From positions 3,671,506-3,735,505 of the forward strand of contig NC_092027.1 in NCBI RefSeq assembly GCF_042242105.1: a stretch of 64,000 bases of DNA. The letters run 5' to 3'. Origin of the DNA: Pempheris klunzingeri. Lineage: Eukaryota > Chordata > Actinopteri > Acropomatiformes > Pempheridae. Shown piece by piece: positions 45,723-56,500 of the stretch. Every line of letters starts with the position of its first letter. Within the stretch, counting starts at the first letter, position 1. The notes under the pieces are model-generated. The model was given only the letters and a program-made list of their open reading frames with translations, did not search any database and had not been told where the DNA came from. Both the position numbers and the translations under genes were made by a program.

Positions 45723-47657
45723 GGGAGACAGTAGCACGGCACAAGTTCACATTCAGAATCAATTAGATGAAGCTCTCACAGCCATAACAACTGCTTCTGA
45801 CTAATTAGTTCCCTGTCTTTGCTGTGGAAGAGGCTCGTGGGCTAATTCAGCTCACAGAATAACTGATTTACACCAAAGACATTTCACAGCACTGAGGAAA
45901 CTCCACCCTAGTATGCATCCCACACATCACCGTCTGAAACAAACCAAACCACAGTGATCTTCATCGTGACAAGGCTCTACTGTAACTAAGGATCCCAGTT
46001 AGATGTCACTGGTACTTTGACAGCTGTTAGCAGTACGGCTGCCTCATGCTGTTACTGAACTGATGTCAACCTGGAAAATCCTCATGATTTACGACCTTTA
46101 CCTCTCACTCTTACTAAAAGCAGGGGGACAGACACAGATGTTTGGTGTCTTGAAGAGAAAAGCACAAATTTTAACATGTGATCCATTTGAAACAAGAAAA
46201 AGGTTCACATTTTAATTAAAAGGGGTAAAAAAAAGTAGCAGCTATTGTAGATACAATATATGAAATTGCAAAAAATGACGAGGCTAACTGTAGCTCCCCT
46301 CCTATTCAGGAAAATGTAGTTTGGACTGATATTTACAGCAGAGGTGAAATGTCGAATGTAGGAATCACGAGTGTGTAAAACGACTTGCATACCCACTGAA
46401 TTATTGATTTTGTATGGCTGTTTTATAGGGCAGTGCTTTTGCTTGTGCAGGGACTTTTTGACTTGTTTGTGTGTGTATTTATATATACACACACACACAC
46501 ACTGAGAGACATGTAAATATCAGGTTGATTCAAACAAGCTCTGATAAGAATGCTAGATGGGCTCATGATAGGTTGACAGTCAATGGATTTTAAATGAAAT
46601 CTTTAGCAATATTAATGAAAATGGCACTGAGACATCATAAACATCCACAGGGCGGAAAGAGGAAACTTCCACCTCACTCTTAATCATCCTTTTTTCACGT
46701 TGTAAATATAAAGATATGTGATCTGCATGTGTGAAAATACCAATATGTTTCTTACTGCAAGGCTTATGCAAGATTTTATACTATAAAAACGCTGCATTGA
46801 TCCTTTAACCGCACATCCACAGTAGGTAGAAAACTAACCTGGAGGAGGCTCTAAAACTCTCCAGTCTAACTCATGTCACGTTTTTTTGGGTCACTGGGAT
46901 GCCGAGTGAAATCCTTCCATCAGAATGGTCTTCAGCAGTGCTGAAGTTTCTGTGGTCACCTCCAGGGTGCGCTATCTCACACCACAACAGTGTGGGAAGA
47001 CCAGGCAGTCTGATTTAGACTCTTCTTTTCAGAGCCGGGCCAACAAAGCAGAACCAAGACAGACAAAAGACGGAAAACATGCTGATAAAAGCTGCTGTGG
47101 TGAAGAAAAACACCTGCTTTAAAGAAATAATTTGGGACTCTAGGCCTGTACTTGTTTGCTGTCCATCCAGGGAGTCTCCAAGGCTTATTTAGCCGAGCGC
47201 TGAGCAAAGACTGCAGGCCTCTGTCAACAGAGGGAGAATGTGTCTACCAGCAGCTCCAAAAGCTTCTTAGAGACGTTGTATCTTGTTAGTTATGACGGCA
47301 GCCATCGATGTTTTCAGGAATCAGCTGGGTTTTGTTCACAGTTGGAGGAGTGTGTGAAGGTCAGGACTTGCTGTGTGCAGTCATTGAGGCGAGCTGCCAA
47401 AAAGATCCAGAGAAATACGGCTTATAATGTGGGTTAAAAGGTTTAGACCCCAATTTCGTTGCAGTAGGTTAGATACAGTGAGATATATGGACCAACCAGG
47501 ACATTCAACAAATTGAGGCCTTTGTCAAGCGCTCGATTTCACCCATACGTCAAATAAACCGTGCTTAGTGATGATTACCTGCCCAGAGAAGCTGACAACG
47601 GAACAATTTAGATAAATTAATCTATGATTTCTTTGAAAAGTAACGTTTACCCCTTAA

Positions 47658-47875
47658 CCCTTTAACCTCCTCACCAAGAAAAAAGCAATGAAAAAATGTA
47701 TTCTTTATATATTTTATTTCCTTGGGGCATAATTACAAAAATCTATGTTTTTTTATGAACAGACCCCACATTTTTTGAAATACTGGCCTGAGATGTCGTA
47801 AGTAAAACATGTTTTCAATAAGATATAGTGAGTCAAAATGTGCTCTACTTTATGGTTGAGCAGAAGGTTAAAGGG
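47658..47875. mobile_element. piggyBac-like MITE, 218 bp
   Basis: Starts CCCTTTAACCT (47658-47668) and ends AGGTTAAAGGG (47865-47875), a perfect 11-bp terminal inverted repeat. It is flanked on both sides by TTAA (47654-47657 and 47876-47879). TTAA target sites with CCC...GGG ends are the hallmark of the piggyBac superfamily. It has no coding capacity, so it would be moved by a transposase made elsewhere. Confidence 0.8.
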
Positions 47876-50559
47876 TTAAAATCCACTGATATTTTCGAGG
47901 CCGGTGATCCTGCTCGTACCTGTAATTGCAAAGCTTTTGTGAAGACATCCTGCTGGGTGAAGATGAAATGTTTCACTCTCAACATATATTAGAAAGCCTC
48001 TGTTGGAGGGCACTTGAGTGTTTTGTGTGTGAAGGGTGAAGGGCCACAAGCCTCCTTTGTGCCTGTTGGAATAATAGCGCTAAAGTTCAGGCAATCACGG
48101 CTGATGAAGGCTTTATGAAAGGATTTCACTTTGTGTCACTCAGCCTCGTCTGATGATTTCTGTTTCATTACACCTCAGAGCGGCTTATTCACAAAGGCTC
48201 TCAGAACAGAAGTGCTGATCCGTGTGTGGGAAGGGGGAGATTTAATAAAATGTTCTTTCAGTTCTGGTAGATTCGCTCCTCTGTAAATCTACTATCTGTA
48301 ATTCCAAAGAATAGAATGAAAACCCATGAAATGATACCTGCAGCGTTGCAGTTTGCTAATAATTCAGATTACAATAGAAATGTGATTTTATGCAGAAACA
48401 TCAGAAGAACTGTCAACTGCAGTTCCACTCCAGTGCCACTCAGTGGCTCAACCTGTGATTGAATTTAGTCTTATTTTTAATTCATGACAGATAAATGGAG
48501 AGAATAATAGAAAACCACTGGTCTTTGCCCCTCTGAGCTCACTCTATGCTATACAGGAAGAACATTTTATGAGTGAGGAACACACGGTAACCTTTTGGAT
48601 GAACTGGTCCCAGTTACACTGAGAATAATGTTGTAGTCACACATGTGTGTCCCCACCGTGATTCCCCCAGCACCTGAGAATGTTTTTTTATACAAGAAAT
48701 AAAAAAAAAAGATGTTCCTAAAAATAATTTTCATATCACCGAACATCATTTACATCATTTCAAAGTGCATTTGCCGAAAAAAAAAGTCACACCTCCTTTG
48801 AATGAATGAACATGCTTGAATACATTTCATGGTCAGAAGTTTTTGTAGCATCACATTTAGCACCAAAAACACGACTCTCGCTCCCGACATGCTTGGTATT
48901 TCTCCTTACTCTGATATTATAGCCTATATCGACTGTCCGGTGTATACCTAAGAGTTAGTGTACCTGCAGCATGCTGACCTGTAGATTGCTTGTGGGACAG
49001 CAGCCATGATGCTGACAGCTAATAATGATAATAATAATAATATGAATTGCACTATTCTGTACAGCTGGCCTCCTGAGTCCATCCTGATCTCCTCGCTGGT
49101 TTCCCATCATCCTCCTTACCTTTCATAGCTGGCTCCCAGCTGAGAGTGATAGTTAAAGGAGCATACTGGTGTTTTTTAAAGGTTGCTGCCAATCATCCAG
49201 GGTGTCTTTTTTTTAATCTTGTTGGTGTCAGCGCCAGCAGCTGGAAATAAGAAAGTTTCCTCCTAAAAACGACTGTTTGGCTACTAACTGTACCGCATCA
49301 TTCATGTTTTTATTTGCTGGGACATACTAACCAATCAAAAGGAACACACTCTTTTATTCTTTAACTAACACCGATACTCTCCTTTAACATCACTTCTGAT
49401 ATAATGTGCAGAGACTCCAATTCTTATGTTTATCTAAGGTGAGACGCTACAGGCAAAAACACTGTTTCTTTTCATGCACTGGTCAAAGTTTGGATTTGGG
49501 GCTATTTCACTGGCCTTGTATTTTATCCTGTTGGGTGTATAATTTTAGTACATACTGGATTCCTCCATAAAACTAAAATGGTTTTAGGAACCCCCAGAGT
49601 CAGGATGGCTCGTGAGGCTAAATTATATCCCATTGTTTGTTTCAGCTCATGATTCAGGCAGGAGAAGTATTGTCATTGTCAATATTACTGCTGTTGCTTC
49701 TGCACAAATGCAATTAAAAACGCTTTGACATGAGAAAAAAAAAAAGAAATCACCCTTTCTTTTCATTTGACCTCAAAATGTATCGGCGCAATTTTATTCT
49801 CTACAATCGATCTGTGTGGTTAAATCGATTAAATCGAGATAGTTTGGGCCTGTTTGTTGAATCTGTATGAATTCTGAAAACACAGACACAAACACAGACT
49901 TCATGTAGGATTGTTATCTGGTTTTGGCTTCCATGCTTCAGCCCAACATACAGTAACTCTACGTGTCTAGTTTTCTGTATATTTGCATAAAAGGTCACAA
50001 GCTGGTTGATTTAGTTGAATCCAGACCGTTTCAGCTTTACTGTCATGTTCAGTGTGTATTCCTCAGGATAATTCAAGTTTAGCTTGTAGATGTAAGACAT
50101 TGCAAGATGTTACTGCTTTCATACCAGAAATCTGTGCTCGGGTCAGCGCTTCGTCTGCATAAACGTCTCTGTTGCTGCTGTCATTTTAAAAAGAAATCAC
50201 TTAAATGCTTCATATGTAAGAGTTCAGATCTCAGTTGATGTTCTTCCGAAGCTGGGTAATCATTGACCTTAACGATACTTCAAGGCACTGCCACGAACAA
50301 GCGACCGCACCCCTTCGTTTGCTTGAAGAGTAAATCAGTGATTCTTTATACACCTGTACTATATAACACCTTTTGCATCCTGCACAGACTTTTGTAAAAC
50401 TTCTCCTCTTTTCTGTAATGAATGAATAATTCCAATTAAATGACTTTTCAACAGAGAGCGAGTCAAGGGGTTTGTTTTTTGTGTCGTTGCTTTTGATGCT
50501 CTTTCTGTTGCATAGCTTCAGTGTGTGAAAGAAGAGTCTCCAACAACTTAGAGTCCTCC

Positions 50560-50690
50560 TCAATGAATGATGTGTGAATGTGACGTAATGTAAAAGCGAT
50601 TTGAGTCATCGAAATGACTAGAAAGACGCTATACAAATACAGAGCGTTTACCGTTTCATTCATTCACACTCAAGTATTTTTCATTTGAAT
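50560..50690. mobile_element. Tail fragment of a dispersed fish repeat
   Basis: TAAAAGCGATTTGAGTCATC, GACTAGAAAGACGCTATACA and AATACAGAGCGTTTACC in this order resemble the end of a repeat familiar from teleost DNA ('GCGCTTTGAGT...CTAGAAAAGCGCTATATAAATACAG'). Recognition is from memory and ends were not determined. Confidence 0.5.
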
Positions 50691-51479
50691 TTCAATACTG
50701 GATTAAGAAGTGTTCCAACAAATAGTCTGGAGGAGAACTAATAAATCAGCTACAGTACACAGAGCACATCATGGTTTCAACTTTATGTATATAAAGTATA
50801 TGAATATAGTCAGAAGTACAAGTTGTGGGAAGTTGAGAATAGATTTGTACAGTATGAACTCTGCCCTAAAGCTGCAGCACCCACTCAGCTTATAGAGTTC
50901 GTTTTCTTCCTGCTTTTTCTTCAGCGTGTAAAAAACAGTGGCTGGTGGTTGTGAAGACGGGTTTTCATATGTGGTCTTGATACATTTTGCTCAGGGAGGG
51001 AAACATCAATGCATGCCTTCTCTTTCAAACCAACAACACATGATAGATACTTTATTTACTTTGAAAATTATTATATATTATACATTTATTAAAGATAATC
51101 ATTCAGACCTATACTTCTGTGTTTTACTGTCTGTATGTGTTTAAACCTTAATCACTTTTATTTATACTGTACACGGTCAGTGTAAAACAGTTATTATAGT
51201 TTAGCATTTTTCATTAGTTTTGTATTTTTAATTTTTGTGTTTAATTCACTTTAGTTAGTTTCCACAGTGGGATTGTTTATTTCAGATACCAGTTGCATCA
51301 GTGTCTCCTCAGGCTGGTTGTGTTTACAAATTTGACCAAATTGACCAAGACATCTTTATATTTTTATTTAGTTTTTTTTTTATTTTTAAGTTTTGTAAAT
51401 TCACAGTATCATTACTTGAAGCCCCCCCCCCCAAAACCTAGTTTCTATTTTCTTTACTTAACCATGAGTTTTTGTCAAA

Positions 51480-51930
51480 TTCTGTCCCAGTAACTGCTCT
51501 GTACCAGCCCTGTCCCACTTTTGTCCCAACTCCGTACCATTACCATTTCTGTCCCACTACCCCCTCTGTCCCAGTACCATCTCTGTCCCAGTACCATCTC
51601 TGTCCCAGTATCAGCTGTGTCCCAGTACCCCATCTTCCCCAGTACCCCCTCTGTCCCAGTGGGGGTCCTCTGTCCCAGTACCATCTCTGCCCCAGTACCC
51701 CCTCTGTCCCAGTGGGGGTCCTCTGCCCCAGTACCACCTCTGCCCCACTACCACCTCTGTCCCACTACCCCCTCTGCCCCAGTACCCCCTCTGTCCCACT
51801 ACCCCCTCTGCCCCAGTACCCCCTCTGCCCCAGTCCCACCTCTGCCCCAGTACCCCCTCTGCCCCAGTACCCCCTCTGCCCCAGTACCCCCTCTGTCCCA
51901 GTACCAGCTGTGTCCCACCTCTGTCCAGCG
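51480..51930. repeat. 17-bp minisatellite upstream of tcf19
   Basis: About 25 tandem copies of a unit close to CCCCTCTGYCCCAGTAC. Twice the unit is replaced by CCCAGTGGGGGTCCTCTG, giving a higher-order pattern near 51650-51730. It is strongly strand-asymmetric (pyrimidine-rich on the plus strand). Seventeen is not a multiple of three, so all three frames stay open on both strands, which explains the long spurious reading frames here. Confidence 0.95.
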
Positions 51931-51959
51931 CCATGTGGCTCTCTGACACACGTGACCAC

Positions 51960-52262
51960 AGCCCTCCTCCTCTGACAGGCCCGTCCTGCTCCCGCTGAAC
52001 GCGCCCTGGCCGCCAGCCAATCGGGGCGGAGCAGGAAGTGACGCAGCCTCCAGCGCAAGGAAGCCTCGGGACTGGCGCGCCAAATTTCAAAGGACTTCCT
52101 CCTGGGAGGAAAGTAGTCGAAGAGCCGCACCGACGCCTGGCAAAGCACGGCGATAAAACCCCGCAGAATCAATGAAAAGTGCTTAAATTCGAGGAGATAA
52201 ACGCGTTGGACGGCGTTTGAGGAGAAACTGACTTAAACTCGGTGTGAAGCTCAGTTATTGTT
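51960..52262 (+). promoter_or_regulatory. tcf19: tcf19 promoter with cell-cycle elements and 5' UTR exon
   Basis: GC-rich block with a CCAAT box (52017-52021), a GC box (GGGGCGG, 52023-52029), an ETS/CRE-like GGAAGTGACG (about 52034-52043), and a palindromic E2F-type GGCGCGCC (52074-52081). A CHR-type TTTCAAA (52085-52091, reading TTTGAAA on the other strand) lies four bases on. This arrangement is typical of G1/S-regulated genes and fits the known growth-regulated expression of TCF19. A donor GTAAGTGG from 52263 probably ends an untranslated first exon. A good acceptor at 52868-52869 may begin a second one. Confidence 0.65.
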
Positions 52263-53566
52263 GTAAGTGGCAGCTTTGACTTTCATCTCGTCCTACAAGG
52301 AACTAACGTCAGCTAGCTTAACTCTGTTTCTCACTGACAAGCTAAAACCAGGATTACGTCTCTCATTGCGTCTTGGGCTTATTTTAACGCCAGTTAACGC
52401 ATGCTTGTTAGTAAAAATGTAGGTTTGCACGAGAATAGGTGCACTTGTTGCTGCAAAAAACAGTTTTTACCTGACAAGCCGTTCATTTCTGTCGGTTATT
52501 GTTTCTTGCTTTGTGTCGTGGTCCCATGATTTGGCCAGTGAGCCTCTGGGACGTGCAGCTGTTTCACGGCATGCGGTGCAAACTGCGGTTAGATGTGCGT
52601 TTAGTTATATAGTGCATATAAGTTTAATGTTTTTTTACTGGTTTGTTGTAAATTTAGCACCTTCATGTTTCTGCTCCAGGCTGACATAATCTTAATTCAA
52701 CGAGAAAGTGCAATGAAATGACAAAAGAATGTTTTGTTTTGTGCCTTTATGCCAACTGAGGTGTCAAGAATGTTACATTTAAAGTCTGTGCTGATGTTAT
52801 GACCCTAAATAGGGCAATTAAGCAAAAGCCTTTTTTGTCTCAAGGAGTTTTTCTTTTGTTTTCTTTCAGATCAGAGGGGATCAGCCTGTCGGGCTTCTCA
52901 CCTGTGAGAGGCTGATGTCAGTGGATTTTGATCTCATTTACACACACAGGGGCTCAGATGACAGCTGCTCACACCTGGAAGTATTGAAAGCTAAATGTCA
53001 CGCCTGTCAAGTTTTTTGGCAGGTTTTCTTTTTGCAGTTTTAATGTTTACTGCACCTTTCAGAGTAGTAACACACAGACTGCCCGTGTTACTGGACCTCT
53101 TTTTTTTTTCTGTTTTATAGCCTCCACTCCATGGGGGATTTAATCTGTTTCAGCCTGAGCTCATAACAGTGTGCAGAAGCTCATTTCCACACCTCACCAG
53201 CTTATACATCTCTATATCCTCATTATTTATTCATGTATTCGCAGCAGGGCACAACAAGTCATCAGCTTTCCATACTAATGCGTACACCTGTTGCTCAGAG
53301 CTGCCGCACCTGTCTGTAACCTTCACACTCACTGCTTTCACACATATGCTGAGAATATTTTATCTCGCAAAATAGGTTTCTGTTAGCAGTCAGCACTCTC
53401 TGGTCAAATCCAAATGACTTCAATTGAACCTCTGTCCATTAGCAAAGAGTTATATTGCACAATGGATTCCAGCCTCCTGTAACTCGGGGCCTGTCACAGA
53501 TCAGGTGTGGCCTCAGGGTGGGGCAGGTGAGGGCTCAGTGGTGGCAGACAATCAAACCCTTCAGTC

Positions 53567-56500
53567 ATGCTGTCCGGGGTGCAGCCATGCTTCCAGCTGC
53601 TTCGGATCGGTTCGTCAGCTGGCGACTCGGCGCGGGACCTCTACACATTCAGGCCAACGCTGAACCACTCTGTTTTCCGTCTGGGCCGGGCGGCGGAGCT
53701 CTGTGATGTCACGCTGGACTCGGCGTCGGTGTCTCGAATCCACGCTGAGCTGCACGCAGAGAGGGAGGCGAGTGAAGGTGATACAGCTCCACAGGAGGAG
53801 GGCTGGAGGGTCCACATCAAGGACAGGAGCAGTCATGGTGAGAGAAGGGCCTGAGTCACACACACACACACACCCTGCTGTCTGTCTGTCTATAGTTGGG
53901 AGGACACTCATTCACATAATGTCCCTGCCCCTTACCCTAACCATCCCAACTAAATACCTAACCTCAATCTAATTTTAACGTCAAGCCTAAAACCAAGACC
54001 TAACCCCCAAAAACCCCTTTGAGTTGTGAGGACCAGGCAGGGGCAGGGATGTCCTTCACAATGGTTTAAAGCAGAAATTTCTTCTCACGATTATTCAAAG
54101 ATGCGCACACACACCTTTACAGTCATTGTGGAAGTGAGAGGAAGGCAAGATGAGACACCCGCTTACAAGAAATATCAGTACTTGTGCAGGGAAACATCCT
54201 CTCACAAAACCACTACACACACTTTCATTCTTGTTAATGGAAAGAAGAACAAATTTTTGTGTTTAGGACGCAGATGAACAAGCGCAGTCACTTGTGCGAG
54301 AGGAATAAAAAACGGGACCCCACACAGAAATTCGATCGACAGGAATACAGATATGATTTATTGTAGACGCACAAGATGAAACGCACACATTCTGTCTTCA
54401 GTTGAATTACTGACAGAAACACCAAAGCTAACACCTGCAGCCTGACAGCAGCTGAGCCCCTCAAACCAACATATCCACAGCTATTAACTGCCCAAACACA
54501 GCTGTCGATACACAGGATAGCTGAAGTCTCACATGCACACATTGGGAACTGAGTGCATCTCTGAAACCTCAACTTTAAAACTTAAAAAACCGTCATCTTT
54601 CCGGCCAGGGCATGCAGAACCTTCCCAGCCTGTAGTGTCCTGACTGTTATAGTGAGAAAAATAGGGTACAGATTTAAAAATACCAATTATCCTTCAAAGC
54701 AAATTCACAAATAAGGCGCAACAGTGGGTGTGTGTATGTAAATGTCAGACAAGAAGGAAACGGCCTTGCATCGCATGTATGTGGAAGCCACATATTATAT
54801 CTTACTACCTCAGTTTGCTAATAGACTAAAGTGAAAACTGAAGTGCACAGGAAGCAGTGCAAGTCGAGGAAAGGAGATCGGGAGGGAAAGTTGGGTCTTC
54901 GCTTAAGGCCAATGGACTGTGTCTGACAGGGTCTGAATCTTAACTGTGCTCTTACTGTCTAATTTTTCAAGTAATTTCACAGTCTGTTTCACACATTTTT
55001 CATTCCTGCTATTAAAATTACATTTTAGTATTCACTCTGCATTTCTCATTTTCTGCTGTGCTGTCATGGCCGTTTGATTGCCTTGTAGCCTTCCAGGGCC
55101 TCAATTCTAGGTCCATTTCACAGACTGTTTTACATTTCCTCTCAATTCTGGAAGCTGTAAACACATTGATAGTCAACAAATGACTGTGTTTTGGGGCTTG
55201 CTTGATTTATTCTTTGTTGTTTGTCAGATGCTCGTATATTAAAAAGTTCTGTGATAATCTGGCCCCAGATGACATCTTCCTCTACTGCCAAACTGTTGCT
55301 TCTTTGTCTTATGTTTGTTTTTTGACTGATAACATGACTTAAAGGAAAGTTTCCCACTATTCACCTGTCAGTGTGGCCAAGTGAGAATCTCTAACTATCT
55401 TATTTTGTGGGCTAAGCTAATTTAGTGCCAGCCCTTTTATAGAAAACTTCTACAGCAGTAATAATAGTAATAACTTAAATTGTGCAGCAGTTTTCAATAC
55501 AAGTAACAAATTGCTTCACAACAGTCGATACAAACAACAGAAAACGCATAAATAGAAAAAGATTACCCAATAAAAGTGTCAAAAGAAGTGAAATGAAATG
55601 AAGAACTGACTCTGCTGCTTGATCTCTGGCGTATTGATGCTTGTTGAAGCTGTCATTGAATAAAATACTTCTTTGCCTCCTCTTGCTCTTGTGTTGCTAG
55701 GCACCTGGGTCAATGAGGTCCGCCTCCAGCCCGGCGTCCAGTGGGAACTCTCAGACTGCGACACGCTGACCTTCGGTGGCCAGTTGGCTCCAGGCAGCCC
55801 CGAGTTCTACTTCCTCTTCCAGAAGGTCAAAGTTCGCCCACTGGACTTCGATGCCATCACAATTCCGAAGGTAATCATTGTTGTGATTTTTAAAGACAGA
55901 AGGAGAAGCCGTTACAAACACAGATTAGTTCATAGGTTGCACTTCTTCATAAAGCTTTCGTGGGCTCGTTCAGCTCAACGCGTCTGCTCTCTGAAAGCTC
56001 CGCCTCGTTGTGGTTCGGCTGCATGCAAATTCAGACTGTTGACAGCTGAACAAGTTTTACCAGCATGACCACAACAACAAATGGTCACATGATCCAACTA
56101 AGACCATGTATTAATAGTGGCTGCATGTTGAGTTGGAATAGAGAGTTTTAAAAACTAATTTAGATGTACTGTAGCATGTTTATCTCAAGAGTAAGTACAT
56201 CAAGGCAAGCTGATGGCATGCAAGTGAGTTCCCAACACTTTCACTATTACTTGTATTTGAATAATGTGTGGTAGGAGATGACTTGCCTTTTTAGAAGAAA
56301 AATAAATGTATATTTGTGAGCTATTTTTGAAAGCTGTTTCTTCAGAATGAATCAATAGTCCAGCGGGTTGAGTGCCAATGGCAGGGGCGGGAGTGGGGAA
56401 AGACCTGAAAGACACAACTGTCGGATTAGGCCTTTTCATGGGATTTATTGAGCATGAGAGAAATGTAGAATAATACCATCCTTTATCTTTCCCTCCTACT

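Larger units (their letters stand above)
43400..51470. other. Gene-free interval between the Ig-like gene and tcf19
   Basis: No exon chain recognised on either strand. It contains dinucleotide arrays (GT near 44630-44662, GA at 45696-45722, CA near 46488-46501), a piggyBac-like MITE (47658-47875), a dispersed repeat tail near 50560-50680, and an A/T-rich repeat near 51190-51400 that echoes the one in tubb intron 2. Confidence 0.5.

Noticed and set aside
51472..52172. Several overlapping long reading frames on both strands (Pro/Leu/Cys-rich or Gly/Tyr/Trp-rich)
   Set aside because: They are translations of a 17-bp minisatellite, whose unit length keeps all frames open, running into the tcf19 promoter. 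No splice or start context.
53893..54065. CCTAACC-type sequence as interstitial telomeric repeat
   Set aside because: The units are irregular and combined with GAGGAC/GTCCTC blocks; this fits a dispersed fish repeat, not TTAGGG arrays.
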